A stretch of 64,000 bases of DNA from positions 5,260,001-5,324,000 of the forward strand of contig NZ_CP162488.1 in the NCBI RefSeq assembly GCF_041242975.1, given 5' to 3'. Below the pieces are notes generated by a model. The model saw only the letters and a list, made by a program, of their open reading frames with translations, was not told where the DNA came from and did not search any database. Both the position numbers and the translations under genes were made by a program. Origin of the DNA: Xanthomonas sp. DAR 35659. GTDB lineage: Bacteria; Pseudomonadota; Gammaproteobacteria; Xanthomonadales; Xanthomonadaceae. Shown here one piece after another: positions 42,259-52,522 of the stretch. The first letter of the stretch is position 1; each line of letters opens with the position of its first letter.

Positions 42259-45200
42259 CTACTTCTCCTTCCGCCAATTCACCGACCCACGGCTCTCCAC
42301 CGTGCTCGATTCCACCTCGGCGTCGAAGCCGCGGCCAAGCAGATACTTCAGCGTCAGCACCGAACCGCTACCCACCAGCGAAACGCCATAGCTGACGTAG
42401 AGGCGCGGCGACAGATACTTGCCGAAGCCCACCACCGAGCCGCCAAGCGTGCGCGACTGGCTCACGCCGGCGTCGTCGAAGCCGAGCTTGGCGCCGAGTT
42501 GCGAGGCGAGCAGGCCGCTGCCGGCCGACAGCGCGCTGGCCGCGGCGGTGACCTGGTCGGCTTCGGCGCTGCTGGTGTTGCTCAAGCTGCGGCCCAGCAC
42601 CAGGTAGGACATGGCCTCGGATTGCGACATCGACGGATCCGACCACACCTCGGCGCGCGGCGCGGTGGCACGGCCGGTGACGTCGATGCCGGCGGTGACG
42701 TCGCCGACCTTGCGCTGGGCGCGGATGTTGATGCGCGGGTCGGAGACGATGTTGTTGCTCCAGGTCAACTGGCCACGGGTGATGGTCAGATCCTGGCCAT
42801 AGGCCTTGTACTGGCCGCTGACGTCCAGGCCGCCGGTGGCGGTCATCTCGCGTCCTTGCCGCGAGCGCACCTGCATGGCGCCGGTCAGCGCGCCCTTGAG
42901 GCCGAAGCCGGCCATCTTGACCTGGTCGCCGAGGACCACGCGCAGATCCATTTCCAGCGGCGAGCTCGGCGTCTCCTCCGGGTCGGCCGGGTCCAGCACC
43001 ACTACGTCCTCGGACACCGAGGTGCCGCGGTCCAGCCGCTCCAGGTCGATGTCGGCCGACGGCACGGTGACCTGGCCGTTCAACTTCATGGTCTTGTTGG
43101 CGATGCCGAACTGCAGGTCGGGATTGGCGACCGCGCGCAGTTCGGCGGTGTTGGAGACCAGCACATTGCTGCCGCGGATGTTCAGCTGCAACGGCGTGCT
43201 GTCGCCGTACCAGGACAGGCCGCCGTCGACGTTGAGCGTGCCTTCGCCGGATTTGACCGAAGCCACGATGCGCGCCGAACCGTCCGGCTGCGCTTCGAAG
43301 CGGCCCTTGCCTTCGCTCAGGGTCAGGCCCAGCGCCGGCAGTTCGCCTGTGAAATTGCTGAGCGTGGCGTCGCCGCCCATCGACGGCTGCGAGCGGGTGC
43401 CGCGCAGGCTGACGTGGCCTTCGACCAGGCCCTTGGGCCGCACCAGATCGGGCGAGAACAACTCCATCCAGTACAGCCGCGACATGTTCATGTAGATCTC
43501 GCCGGTGAGCGGCGCGTACGCGTCCCAGCCGGTGTCCACGGTGGCGTCGATGAAGCCGTCGCCCTGGAAGCCGACGCCGAGCTTGGAGTGGATGTGCTGC
43601 GCGGTGAAATCGGTGACGAAGCTGAACTGGTCGTAGCGCACCAGTTCGCCGCGCGCGTTGTCGCCCAGGCGCAGGCCGCCTTCGCGCGAGGCCAGCCGCA
43701 GCGATCCCTGCCAGGCATTGCCGGCGGGCTTGAAGCTGCCGTCGAGGGTGAGTTCACCGCGCAGGTACATCTTGCGGCCGCTGTTGGGCGGCAACCACGG
43801 CTGCACCAGCGACAGCGGCAGCGCGTCGCCGCGCAGGGTCAGGCCTTGCTTGGGCCAATTCGCCGCCACGCACAGCGCGCCGCCGCCGCTCGCGCCGAGG
43901 CAGGCATCGGACAGGGTGAAGGCGCTGCCGGCGATGGCGAACGTGGCCGGTTGCCGCAGTTGCCATGGCTCGCCCTTGGCCGGCGCCACGCGCAGCGTGT
44001 TCAAGCCGCCCTGCCAGCGCGCGCCGTCGCGGCGCAGCTGCCCGGCGAGCGCGAGCGCGCCCATGTCGTTCTGGGTGTCGGCATCCAGTTGCAGGTTTTC
44101 CACCGCGCCGCGCGCGTCCACGCGCAGCGTCTGCAACGCCACGCCGGCGCTGATCGCACTGCCACGCAAGGCCAGTTCGCCGCCGTTGCCGCGCCACGGC
44201 AGGCGCCCGCGCAGGCTGAGGCTGTCGGCGCCGTAGCTGTCCCACTTCAGGCCGTTGCCGGTGAGGTCGGCGGTCAGATCGGGCGCGTCGCGGCGGCCCT
44301 TGACCTGCACGCTGCCGCGCAGGCTGCCGCTGGCGCCAGGCAACAGGTCGGCCAGTTGCAGCGGCTGCAGCTGCGCGTCGATGTCGAGTTGGTCGCCGAC
44401 CTTGCCTTGCGCCTGCACGCGGCTGTCGCCGAGCGACAGTTGCAGCTTGCCTTCGCCCTGCTCGCCCTGCAGCGCGAACTTGCCGTTGGCATCCAACGGA
44501 CGGCTGCGCAGCTTGCCGTTCAAGCGCGGCACGTCGAGGCTGGCCTGATAGCCGGCGGCGCTGCCATCCGGACGCGCCGGCAGTTGCTTGCCCTTGGACG
44601 CGAACTGGCCGGACAGATTGCCGTCCCAGCCCGGCGCGAAATAGCCAGGATCGAAGCCGGCCAGCTTGGCCTCCACGTCCCAGCTCAGCTCGGGCACCCA
44701 GGCCACGTCGCCGCCGAGGTCGAGCGTGCCGCTGGGCATCTTCGCCTGCACCTGCACCAACTGCGCATGCTGGTCGTTGCCGCGCACATCCAGGTGCAGC
44801 TGCGCGCTGTCCTTGCCGCGGGCGACGGTGGCCTCGCCATAGGTGGCCCACTGCTTCAGCGTGCCGGCCAGGCCGAGGTGGGCGTCGACCAGTTCGATCG
44901 GCACCGCCGGCGCGTCGGGCGTGGACGGGTCCGGCGCGGTGGCGAAGTGCAGTCCGCTGGCGTTGACCGAGAAGCGGAAGTTGGGATTGGCCGGATCGCG
45001 GAAGTCGGCGGTCCCGCGCAGCCGCGCCTGGCCGTCGAAGGCGCGCAGTTGCAGCGGTGCGACGGTCAGCACCTGGTTGTCCAGGCGTACGTTGGACGGG
45101 TCCAGCGTCACCTTCTGCTCGCCGTACGCGAGCTGGCCCTGCAGCTTGGCGTCGCCGCCCTTGCCCGAAGCGCTCAGGTCGAAGGCGATCGGTTCGCCCG

Positions 45201-46092
45201 CCGTGGCCGCGGCATCGCCGGGCGGTACGAACAGCGAAGGATCCAACGCCTTGCTGCTGGCGGCGAACTGCCAGACAGGATCGGTGCGGCCGGTGAACAC
45301 CAGCGTGGCGCGCAACGGTGCCGGCGCATTGCCGGCGATGGCCACTTCCATCTTGTCCAGGTTGCCGCGCGCGACCAGGCCCAAGCGCGCCGGCGTCCGC
45401 CCGCGTGCGGCCGGCAGCATCGCGCTGGCGGTGAGATCGGCCTTGTAGTCCTTCGCCGGCACGTAGTCGCCATCGACGCGGAAATCGCCGCGGTCGCTGG
45501 TCACCACCAACTGCGTGGCGCGAAACTCGCCGTTGGCCACTTCCAGGCCGCCGCGCAGCGTGTGGATGTCGATCATCGGCTGCTGCGCCTGGGTGATGCG
45601 CAATCCGTCGACGACGATGCGATCGGCCTGCAACGCCAGCGGCACTTCGATCTGCGGCAGCGACTGCGGCCAGCTCGGCAGCTCGAACGGCTCGTCGCTC
45701 TTGGCCAGGTTCAGCGTCGCGTTCTTCAACTGCAGCGCGTCCAGTTGCAGCTTGCGCCCGAGCAACGGACGGATGTCCGGATCGAGGTAGGCGCGTTCGG
45801 CGGTGAAGTGGATCTGGTCGTAGCGGAAATCCAGGTTGTACAGGGTCAACGGACCGGCCAGCGGCCCTTCGACGCGCTCCCAGGTCAGCGAGGACCCGGC
45901 CGGCAGCCGCGCCACGATCTGCGCCAGCAGCACGTCGCGTCCGGCCACCGTCTGCAGCAGCCAGTACAGCGCCAGCACGACGAGCAGACCGAGCCCGGCG
46001 ACGGTCAGCGCCGAGCCCCACCAGAAACGCTTGCGCCGGTAGAAGCGCGGCCGCCGCGGCGGCGGCGTGGCGCCGGCCGTGGGCGCGCTCAC
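42259..46092 (-). CDS. tamB: Translocation and assembly module inner-membrane protein TamB
   Basis: The 1277-aa protein is anchored by one N-terminal helix (FWWGSALTVAGLGLLVVLALYW, about 23-44). A long beta-rich periplasmic body of TamB/AsmA-like repeats follows. The C-terminal TamB domain contains VWSDPSMSQSEAMSYLVLGRSL, AGSGLLASQLGAKLGFDDAGV, FGKYLSPRLYVSYGVSL and SVLTLKYLLGRGFDAEVESS. It works with TamA in outer-membrane assembly and phospholipid transport. The start is GTG 46092, overlapping the tamA stop by 4 bp. The frame upstream overlaps tamA and is not used. Confidence 0.94.
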   Translation of the reverse strand: MSAPTAGATPPPRRPRFYRRKRFWWGSALTVAGLGLLVVLALYWLLQTVAGRDVLLAQIVARLPAGSSLTWERVEGPLAGPLTLYNLDFRYDQIHFTAERAYLDPDIRPLLGRKLQLDALQLKNATLNLAKSDEPFELPSWPQSLPQIEVPLALQADRIVVDGLRITQAQQPMIDIHTLRGGLEVANGEFRATQLVVTSDRGDFRVDGDYVPAKDYKADLTASAMLPAARGRTPARLGLVARGNLDKMEVAIAGNAPAPLRATLVFTGRTDPVWQFAASSKALDPSLFVPPGDAAATAGEPIAFDLSASGKGGDAKLQGQLAYGEQKVTLDPSNVRLDNQVLTVAPLQLRAFDGQARLRGTADFRDPANPNFRFSVNASGLHFATAPDPSTPDAPAVPIELVDAHLGLAGTLKQWATYGEATVARGKDSAQLHLDVRGNDQHAQLVQVQAKMPSGTLDLGGDVAWVPELSWDVEAKLAGFDPGYFAPGWDGNLSGQFASKGKQLPARPDGSAAGYQASLDVPRLNGKLRSRPLDANGKFALQGEQGEGKLQLSLGDSRVQAQGKVGDQLDIDAQLQPLQLADLLPGASGSLRGSVQVKGRRDAPDLTADLTGNGLKWDSYGADSLSLRGRLPWRGNGGELALRGSAISAGVALQTLRVDARGAVENLQLDADTQNDMGALALAGQLRRDGARWQGGLNTLRVAPAKGEPWQLRQPATFAIAGSAFTLSDACLGASGGGALCVAANWPKQGLTLRGDALPLSLVQPWLPPNSGRKMYLRGELTLDGSFKPAGNAWQGSLRLASREGGLRLGDNARGELVRYDQFSFVTDFTAQHIHSKLGVGFQGDGFIDATVDTGWDAYAPLTGEIYMNMSRLYWMELFSPDLVRPKGLVEGHVSLRGTRSQPSMGGDATLSNFTGELPALGLTLSEGKGRFEAQPDGSARIVASVKSGEGTLNVDGGLSWYGDSTPLQLNIRGSNVLVSNTAELRAVANPDLQFGIANKTMKLNGQVTVPSADIDLERLDRGTSVSEDVVVLDPADPEETPSSPLEMDLRVVLGDQVKMAGFGLKGALTGAMQVRSRQGREMTATGGLDVSGQYKAYGQDLTITRGQLTWSNNIVSDPRINIRAQRKVGDVTAGIDVTGRATAPRAEVWSDPSMSQSEAMSYLVLGRSLSNTSSAEADQVTAAASALSAGSGLLASQLGAKLGFDDAGVSQSRTLGGSVVGFGKYLSPRLYVSYGVSLVGSGSVLTLKYLLGRGFDAEVESSTVESRGSVNWRKEK

Positions 46093-47870
46093 AGGTTGGC
46101 CCCGATGTTGAGGTAGAGCTGGAACTGCGAGTCCGGATCGTTCAGGCCATGCGCGATGTCCACCCGCACCGGCCCCACCGGCGAGCGCCAGCGCATGCCG
46201 AAGCCCACGCCGGTATGCCAGTCCGGGGTGTCGTCGAACGCGCTGCCGCTGTCGACGAACACCGCGCCGCCCCACGGCCCGCCCTTGAAATAGTGCTCGT
46301 ATTCGGCGCTGCCGGTGAGCACGTGCTTGGCGCCGAGCGCGAAGCGGTCCGGCCTCGGCGTGCGCGGGCCGACCTCGCGGAACGCGTAGCCGCGGATGCT
46401 GTTGTCGCCGCCGGCGAAGAACCGCAGGCTCGGCGGCATCGCCACCAGCGCGTTGGTCCAGGTGCTGCCGGCTTCGCCGCGCAGCAGCAGGCGGCTATTG
46501 GCGCCCAGGCCCTGGAACCAGTTCAGGCGCATGTGCGCCTGGGTGAAGCTGGCGTCCGAGCCCAGCCCCTTGGCGCCGGCGCGCAGGCTGACGTTGCCGC
46601 TGAAGCCCTTGCGCGGGAACACCTTGTCGTCCACGCCCACGTAGTCGGCCTCGATCTGTGGGTAGACCAGGGTGGAGTACTGGTACAGCGCGCCGTCGAA
46701 CACCTCGTCGGTGGCGTAGCGCCAGCGCTCGCGCAGCGCGTTGAGCGAGGCGGTCGCGGTCCAGTGTTCGTTGATCTCGCCGCTGCGGCTGCCGGTGAGC
46801 TTGAGGTTGCGCAGGTCGATGTAGTCGGTCTGCTCGTCGTAGGCGCGCAGCGAGGCGGTGTACCAGCCGTCCAGCCAGCGGAACGCCGGCACCCGGTAGC
46901 TGGTCACCAGGGTCTTGCGCTTCTGTGCGTAGTCCAGCTGGGTGCTGAGCTTGTGGCCACGCGCGTTGACGTAGCGGCGGTCCACGCCCAGGCGCACACC
47001 GGCGCCGCTTTCGCTGCCGTAGCTGATGCCGGCGGTGTAGATGCTGCGCTTGGCGCGGGTGAGGTTCACGTCCACCGGCACGTTGCCGTCGGCATCGGCC
47101 TCCTCGGGCTTGGGCTGGATGTCGACGGCGCTGAAGTAGTCGAGCTTGACCAGCGACTCGCGCAGCCGGTCCAGCTTGCCCTCGTGGTAATAGCTGCCTT
47201 GGTCCCAGTACACCAGCGGATCGAACAGGTCCTCCCGGAAGTAGTCCTGGTGGAAGCGGATCGCGCCCATGTTGTAGCGGCGGCCGCTGTCCCAGCTCAG
47301 GTCGATGTCGGCGGCGTGGTCGGCGCGGGTGACCTCGACCTTGCGCTGGGTGAAGTCGGCATCGAAGTAGCCGCGCTCGGCCAGGCGCCGCGTGATGGTG
47401 ACCTTGCTGGTCTCGTAGGTGGTGTGGTCGAAGACGTCGCCGGTCCTGGGCCGGAAGTTCTGCAGGTCATCGCCCAGGTAGCGGTCGTCCTCGGCCGGGC
47501 CGGTGATGCCGACGTGGAAGCCGCGCACCCGCACCGGCTCGCCCTTGTCCACGTGCAGGGTGACGGTGAGCTTGTCGTCGCTGCGCGGCGCCTCGACGGT
47601 GATGGTCGGGGTGTAGTAGCCGAACGGCTCCAGCGCCTGCCGGGTCTGGCGCTCGGCCTGGCTCAGCAGATACTCCAGGCGCGACTCGCCCTGCACCTTG
47701 CCGATGGCCTGGTACAGCGACAGCGAGACCTGGATGTTCTCGATCATCGCCGCATCGTCGTCCTTGTCCAGGCCTTGTATCTGGACTTTTTCGATCGTGC
47801 CGCGCGCCTGGGCGAGGCCGGCCAGCGACAGCAGGGACAGGAGCAGGGCGAGGCGGGGGATCGATCGCAT
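46089..47870 (-). CDS. tamA: Translocation and assembly module outer-membrane protein TamA
   Basis: The 593-aa Omp85-family protein has a signal peptide ending at AQARG (about residue 23). POTRA domains follow (about 24-275; IEKVQIQGLDKD, GYYTPTITVEAP, RRLAERGYFDADFTQRKVEV). A 16-strand barrel (about 285-593) contains the conserved lid-lock motif FAGGDNSIRGYAFREVGP and VDIAHGLNDP near the end. It is upstream of tamB with a 4-bp overlap, the standard tamAB operon. Confidence 0.95.
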   Translation of the reverse strand: MRSIPRLALLLSLLSLAGLAQARGTIEKVQIQGLDKDDDAAMIENIQVSLSLYQAIGKVQGESRLEYLLSQAERQTRQALEPFGYYTPTITVEAPRSDDKLTVTLHVDKGEPVRVRGFHVGITGPAEDDRYLGDDLQNFRPRTGDVFDHTTYETSKVTITRRLAERGYFDADFTQRKVEVTRADHAADIDLSWDSGRRYNMGAIRFHQDYFREDLFDPLVYWDQGSYYHEGKLDRLRESLVKLDYFSAVDIQPKPEEADADGNVPVDVNLTRAKRSIYTAGISYGSESGAGVRLGVDRRYVNARGHKLSTQLDYAQKRKTLVTSYRVPAFRWLDGWYTASLRAYDEQTDYIDLRNLKLTGSRSGEINEHWTATASLNALRERWRYATDEVFDGALYQYSTLVYPQIEADYVGVDDKVFPRKGFSGNVSLRAGAKGLGSDASFTQAHMRLNWFQGLGANSRLLLRGEAGSTWTNALVAMPPSLRFFAGGDNSIRGYAFREVGPRTPRPDRFALGAKHVLTGSAEYEHYFKGGPWGGAVFVDSGSAFDDTPDWHTGVGFGMRWRSPVGPVRVDIAHGLNDPDSQFQLYLNIGANL

Positions 47871-48404
47871 GGGCGCCAGAATACCGACACAGGGTGTGAA
47901 GCTGTTAACTAGATGTTCGCGGATGGCGATCCTCGGATGGCTTGCAACTTGGGGCGATGTCGCGTAAGTGCGCGGTGCTGGCCGCTGCCGCGGTGGTGCC
48001 GTACCGGCCTGCCTGGAGGCCGCCGTCTGGTCGATGCGGCTTGCCTACGGGAAAGGGCGCATGCGTCGTGGAGGGAGCCGATAGCGCGCGTCCGGGTGTG
48101 CGCTTGGCGCTGGACTCCTCTCCTGGGAACACGGCGGTATGGGCCGAGTTGGCGTGGCGCCGCGGTGACCTACACCGCGCTTGCGTCCGGCCGCGACACG
48201 CGGCCAGGCGGGCGCCGCTCGACGATCCCGGCGTCATGGCGCATCTTGCGGCGACGGCGAACCGGCGAAGTTCAGCCAATGGGCACGGCACCGCGGCTGT
48301 GTGGCGAACATGGCACGCCGCAGGCCTGTAGGCGCATCCGCAACTTGCCAAGCCGCCCAGGCCGCGCCACGCTGCAGCGACCATCTTCCTTCCCAGGAGC
48401 CGCC
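47871..48404. other. Non-coding gap between divergent tamA and GNAT genes
   Basis: A 534-bp region that must hold the promoters for both sides. Frames open here on both strands, including one fused to the acetyltransferase, but they are rich in Arg, Pro and Cys without family resemblance, so they are treated as chance. No repeat family or RNA gene was recognised. Confidence 0.5.
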
Positions 48405-48950
48405 GTGGCCACCGTGATCGACACCGCGCGCTTGCGCCTGCGCTCGCTGGACCCCGACCGCGACGCCGCGGCCATGCTGGCGCTGCTCAACGATCCCGGC
48501 TTCCTGGCCCATATCGGCGACCGCGGCGTGCGCGACGCCGCCCAGGCGCGGCAGTATCTCGCCGATGGCCCCGTGCGCAGCTACGCGCAGCACGGTTTCG
48601 GCCTGTACGCGGTGGAGCGCCGCGACGACAGCGCCTGGCTCGGCGTGGCCGGCCTGGTGTCGCGCCCCACCCTGCCCGCCCCCGACCTGGGCTATGCCCT
48701 GTTGCAGGCCTACCAGGGCAACGGCTACGCCAGCGAGGCCGCACGCGCGGTGCTGGCCCATGCACAGGACACCCTGGCGTTGCCGCGCTTGTGCGCCATC
48801 GTCGCACCGGGCAACGCGCGTTCGATCCGTTTGCTGGAACTGCTTGGTTTCGCCGCACAGGGCCGCACGCGGGTCGCGGCCGATGCACACGAGGTGGCGT
48901 TATACGCCCGCGACCTGACCGCCTCGCACGGCGACGAATCGGAGAACTGA
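48405..48950 (+). CDS. GNAT-family N-acetyltransferase (RimJ/RimL-like)
   Basis: The 181-aa protein starts at GTG 48405, chosen for the AGGAG six bases upstream and the family-typical beginning TARLRLRSLDPDRDAAAM. The acetyl-CoA binding region is DLGYALLQAYQGNGYASEAARAVLAHA (motif A, Q-x-x-G-x-G/A), followed by NARSIRLLELLGF. Such proteins acetylate small amines or protein N-termini; the substrate is unknown. A DinB-like gene follows after 3 bp, suggesting co-translation. Confidence 0.85.
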   Translation: MATVIDTARLRLRSLDPDRDAAAMLALLNDPGFLAHIGDRGVRDAAQARQYLADGPVRSYAQHGFGLYAVERRDDSAWLGVAGLVSRPTLPAPDLGYALLQAYQGNGYASEAARAVLAHAQDTLALPRLCAIVAPGNARSIRLLELLGFAAQGRTRVAADAHEVALYARDLTASHGDESEN

Positions 48951-48953
48951 GCC

Positions 48954-49496
48954 GTGAACGCCCTCGAATCGCTGCGACTGTTGGCCCGCTACAACCAATG
49001 GATGAACGAGCGCCTGTATGCGGCAGCGGCCGCGCTACCGGCGCCGGCCATCGCGCAGCCACGCGGCGCCTTCTTCGGCTCGCTGCTGGGTACGCTCAAC
49101 CACCTGGTGGTGGCCGACACCATCTGGCTGCAGCGCTTCGCCAGGCATCCGGCGCAGTATCCGGCGTTGACGGCGATCGCCGCTGCGCCGGCGCCCGCCG
49201 CGCTGGACGCCGTCCAGGCCGATACCCTGCCCGCACTGCTCGCGCAGCGTCAGGCATTGGACGCGACCATCGCCGCCTGGATGGCGCAGGTGAGCGCCTC
49301 GGACCTGGATGTCGCCTTGGAGTACAGCAACACCCGCGGCACGCCCCATCGCCGGCGCTTCGGCGACGTGCTGCTGCATTTCTTCAACCACCAGACCCAC
49401 CATCGCGGCCAGGCCAGCACCTTGCTCAACCAGGCCGGCGCGGACCTGGGAGTGACCGATTTGCTGGCCTTGATCCCGCAGATGGAAATGGAGTGA
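48954..49496 (+). CDS. DinB-family metal-binding protein
   Basis: The 180-aa protein has the four-helix-bundle layout of the DinB/YfiT family: ALESLRLLARYNQWMNERLY in helix 1, LLGTLNHLVVADTIWLQRF with the first metal His, and HFFNHQTHHRGQASTLLNQAG with the other two. These three His bind a divalent metal in relatives. Some family members act as thiol-dependent transferases; the role here is not known. The start is GTG 48954, three bases after the acetyltransferase stop. Confidence 0.85.
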   Translation: MNALESLRLLARYNQWMNERLYAAAAALPAPAIAQPRGAFFGSLLGTLNHLVVADTIWLQRFARHPAQYPALTAIAAAPAPAALDAVQADTLPALLAQRQALDATIAAWMAQVSASDLDVALEYSNTRGTPHRRRFGDVLLHFFNHQTHHRGQASTLLNQAGADLGVTDLLALIPQMEME

Positions 49497-49708
49497 ACGC
49501 GGGGCGCGCGGCCGCCGTGCATATTGGCGACAGCGGCTGTGCAAGATCTTTGCGCGATGGCTACCGCCAAGCGCATAGCGAATCGACGACCGCAGCGCCC
49601 TCGGCAAGGCAGCGCCTTCTGCAAGTCGGTTAGTGCGGCGGCAAGGCGGACTCCACGCTAGCGGCGAGCGCCAGCGCACGGCCGCAACACTCTTCCGCGA
49701 ACAACGCG

Positions 49709-50359
49709 CTACGCCGTACCGCGCTGCGCCTGCAACTCGGCGACGATCTCGCGCAACTCCGCCACCTCGGCTTCCAGCGCCTGCACCCGCGCCTCCAGCT
49801 CCTCGCTGCCGGACGTCGCCGGCCGCGCCTTGAAGGTCGCCGCCAATGCCTCCGCATCGATGGGCCCACCGAGCAGATGCATGTAGCGATCCTCGCGCTG
49901 GCCGCTGGCGCGCGGCAACTGCACCGCCAACTGACGCTGCGCCAGCCGATCGAGCTGATGGCGGACGTCCTCGGCATCGGCGAACCGCGCCATGCGTTCG
50001 GACCGCGCCAGCAATTCGTTCGCCGTCTGCGGACCGCGCAGCAACAGCAGCCCGATCAGGATCACCTGTTGCTGGGTCAGATCCAACGCCGCCGCCAGGC
50101 GATGCTCGTAACGCACCGCGCGCGAGGAGAACTGCTGCCGCGCCAGCCCATGCCCTTCCAACTGGCGCAGCGCATGCTGCACATCGCCAGGGTTCAGCGA
50201 CATCACCGGTTCGCGCGAGGTCTTCTGGTTGGCCGCCACCACCGTGGCATTGACCGTCAGCGGATAAGCATCCGGCGTAGTGGCCTCTTTTTCGATCAGG
50301 CAGCCAAGCGCACGGGCTTCGATGGGAGAGAGGATGGGCGGTGTAGGGGTGTCGGTCAT
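49709..50359 (-). CDS. YceH-family (DUF480) protein
   Basis: The 216-aa cytosolic protein begins with a winged-helix-like domain with the family hallmark [30 protein letters not shown], then SREPVMSL and a second winged-helix region ([26 protein letters not shown]). The C-terminus is a coiled coil (about 185-212, [21 protein letters not shown]). The start at 50359 gives [18 protein letters not shown]; upstream frame is not used. The function of the family is unsettled. Confidence 0.88.
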   Translation of the reverse strand: MTDTPTPPILSPIEARALGCLIEKEATTPDAYPLTVNATVVAANQKTSREPVMSLNPGDVQHALRQLEGHGLARQQFSSRAVRYEHRLAAALDLTQQQVILIGLLLLRGPQTANELLARSERMARFADAEDVRHQLDRLAQRQLAVQLPRASGQREDRYMHLLGGPIDAEALAATFKARPATSGSEELEARVQALEAEVAELREIVAELQAQRGTA

Positions 50360-50788
50360 TGTGCTTGCGCCAATGGGATCATTGCGTAGCATAGCGCCCA
50401 ACCGAGCCGGCTTGGTTGCGATCCGCGACCCGCACAACACGGTGAGCCGTGCCGAAGAGCAAGCGTATGTGGCTCCAGTGGGACAGTGACGCGATTGCAA
50501 CGATGGTCGCACTGTCACGGCAATTGCCGTGGACACCGAGGGGGAGTCTCCAGCAAATGTGTCAGCAATCGATTTGCGCGAACTAGCCCAACTACTAGCA
50601 GCTTGAGTTCAGCAGGATTTGTCATTACCACGGCGCCCAGATCCGTAATGCCTGCGGCGGCTTGCCTCTCAAACGCCTCGCGGGACATCGCTGTGCTGGC
50701 CCGATGCCCGCACCGATGTAGCCACTCGCCACGGGCACCGCCACAACCCGCTAAAATCGCGGGATTCCCGCCTAGGTTCCCGCGCCCG
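50360..50788. other. Non-coding gap before the acid phosphatase gene
   Basis: A 429-bp gap between divergent genes. No convincing gene was found; the frame that continues into the phosphatase gene has no family similarity before residue MTPIARTA. Promoters for yceH and the phosphatase-pyrF pair must lie here, but no clear boxes stand out. Confidence 0.5.
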
Positions 50789-51715
50789 ATGACCCCGATC
50801 GCCCGCACCGCACTGGCTTGCGCCGTGCTCGCCCTGTCCGCCTGCAAGCCGCAGACGCAGGCCCCGGATACCGCCGACAAGCCCAGCGTCGCGGCGACCG
50901 CCACATCCGCCGCGTCCGCCACCGCATCTGCCGGTGCCGCCGCCGGCGACGACAACCTCAACGCGGTGCTGTGGATGCAACGCTCGGCCGAGTACCGGGC
51001 CGCGGCCGAACAGACCTATCGCGCCGCCGCCGACCGCCTGGACGCGGCGCTGAAGGAGCCGAACTGGGACGCGCTGGTGCCGGAGGAGCGCGGCAACGCC
51101 GCCACCGGGCTGAAGCCGGCGGTGGTGATGGACGTGGACGAAACGGTGCTGGACAACTCGCCCTACCAGGCGCGGCTGATCCGCAGCGGCAAGGAGTACG
51201 ACGAGCTCAGCTGGGACCAGTGGGTGGCCGAGAAGAAGGCCAAGCCGATCCCCGGCGTGGTCGATTTCGCCAAGGCGGCCGACGCCAAGGGCATCACCGT
51301 GCTGTACGTAACCAACCGCGCGGTGCACCTGACCGACGCGACCCTGGCCAACCTGCGCAGCGCCGGCCTGCCGGTCGCCGACAACAGCGTGCTGCTCGGC
51401 CTGGGCACGGTGGTCAAGGGGTGCGAGCAGAACGGCTCGGAGAAGAACTGCCGGCGCAAGCTGGTCGGCCAGCAGTACCGCGTGCTGATGCAGTTCGGCG
51501 ACCAGCTCGGCGACTTCGCGCAGGTGGTGGCGAACACGCCGGAAGGCCGCGCGCAGTTGTTGCAGCAGTACCACGACTGGTTCGGCGAGCGCTGGTGGAT
51601 GCTGCCCAACCCCAGCTACGGGTCCTGGGAACCGGCGCTGTTCAACAACGACTTCACCCAGTCGCGCGCCGCACGCCACCAGGCCAAGGTGCAGGCGCTG
51701 GAGCTGGCGCAGTGA
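50789..51715 (+). CDS. Class C acid phosphatase lipoprotein (HAD superfamily)
   Basis: The 308-aa protein has a lipoprotein signal with lipobox LSAC (Cys near residue 19), an Ala/Thr-rich spacer, and the class C phosphatase domain. It has [21 protein letters not shown] and the DxDxT-type motif [11 protein letters not shown] with nucleophile Asp. TVLYVTNR and a late region with [11 protein letters not shown] (acidic motif IV) follow. This resembles outer-membrane lipoprotein e (P4) phosphatases that release phosphate from nucleotides outside the cytoplasm. The start at 50789 gives the lipoprotein signal; earlier frame is not used. pyrF overlaps its stop by 4 bp. Confidence 0.9.
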   Translation: MTPIARTALACAVLALSACKPQTQAPDTADKPSVAATATSAASATASAGAAAGDDNLNAVLWMQRSAEYRAAAEQTYRAAADRLDAALKEPNWDALVPEERGNAATGLKPAVVMDVDETVLDNSPYQARLIRSGKEYDELSWDQWVAEKKAKPIPGVVDFAKAADAKGITVLYVTNRAVHLTDATLANLRSAGLPVADNSVLLGLGTVVKGCEQNGSEKNCRRKLVGQQYRVLMQFGDQLGDFAQVVANTPEGRAQLLQQYHDWFGERWWMLPNPSYGSWEPALFNNDFTQSRAARHQAKVQALELAQ

Positions 51716-52455
51716 GCCGCGCGCCGCTGCCGCTGCAGGCGCACGAGCGGTTGATCTTCGCCCTCGACGTGCCGGGGCGCACCGAGGCGATCGACTGGAT
51801 CGAGCGGCTCGACGACACGGTGGCGTTCTACAAGATCGGCATGGAGCTGCTGGCCTCCGGCGAGTATTTCGACGTGCTGGAGACACTGGCCGCACGCGGC
51901 AAGCGCGTGTTCGTGGACCTGAAGTTCTTCGACATCCCGGCCACCGTCGGCGGCGTGATCCGGCGCCTGTCGCAGTGGCCGGTGGACTACTGCACGATCC
52001 ACGGCTGGCACCCGGCGATGATGCAGGCCGCGGCCGAGGCCAACGGCGGCGAGATGCGCCTGCTGGCGGTGACCGTGCTGACCTCGATGGGCCGCGCCGA
52101 CCTGGCGTCGATGGGCATCGACCGCGAACCGCAGGACGTCGTGGTGGAGCGTGCCCTGGCCGCGCAGGCCGCCGGCATCGACGGGGTAATCGCGTCCGGC
52201 CAGGAAGCGGCGCCGATCCGCCGCGCCACCGGCGCCGGCTTCTCGATCGTGTGCCCGGGCATCCGCCCCGGCGGCCCGGTCGGCGACGACCAGCAGCGCA
52301 CCGTGGGCGTGGCCCAGGCCTTCGCCGACGGTGCCGATGCGATCGTGGTCGGCCGCCCGATCCGCCAGGCCGCCGATCCGAGGGCCGCGGCGGCGGCGAT
52401 CCAGCGTGAGATCGCGGCGACCCTGGCAAGCGAACAGGCCCAACACGCCTATTAA
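51712..52455 (+). CDS. pyrF: Orotidine 5'-phosphate decarboxylase
   Basis: The 247-aa enzyme converts OMP to UMP, the last step of pyrimidine synthesis. The catalytic array [11 protein letters not shown] (D-x-K-x-x-D) is intact, preceded by LIFALDVPG and followed by [16 protein letters not shown] and [13 protein letters not shown] (phosphate loop). The start is GTG 51712, overlapping the phosphatase stop, so the two genes are coupled. The link to a nucleotide phosphatase may be salvage-related. About 126 bp downstream is an intrinsic terminator, but the promoter and structure between suggest a separate RNA gene. Confidence 0.95.
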   Translation: MSRAPLPLQAHERLIFALDVPGRTEAIDWIERLDDTVAFYKIGMELLASGEYFDVLETLAARGKRVFVDLKFFDIPATVGGVIRRLSQWPVDYCTIHGWHPAMMQAAAEANGGEMRLLAVTVLTSMGRADLASMGIDREPQDVVVERALAAQAAGIDGVIASGQEAAPIRRATGAGFSIVCPGIRPGGPVGDDQQRTVGVAQAFADGADAIVVGRPIRQAADPRAAAAAIQREIAATLASEQAQHAY

Positions 52456-52487
52456 TTTCAACAACTTAGATGCATTAATTTAAACCA

Positions 52488-52516
52488 TTGCATTAAATTG
52501 ACGGTGCCGGTAGCAT
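52488..52516 (+). promoter_or_regulatory. Sigma-70-type promoter for a small RNA
   Basis: TTGCAT (52488-52493) and TAGCAT (52511-52516) are separated by exactly 17 bp within an AT-rich stretch (52450-52500) that contrasts with the high GC around it. The predicted transcription start is near 52523, just before a GC hairpin. No gene with a start codon follows before the terminator. Confidence 0.5.
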
Positions 52517-52522
52517 GCGCAG

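Noticed and set aside
47913..48404. N-terminal extension of the GNAT gene
   Set aside because: The extension has no GNAT similarity, and GTG 48405 has a good AGGAG site and yields the standard family start.
50486..50788. N-terminal extension of the acid phosphatase gene
   Set aside because: ATG 50789 gives a lipoprotein signal directly; the extension would bury it.
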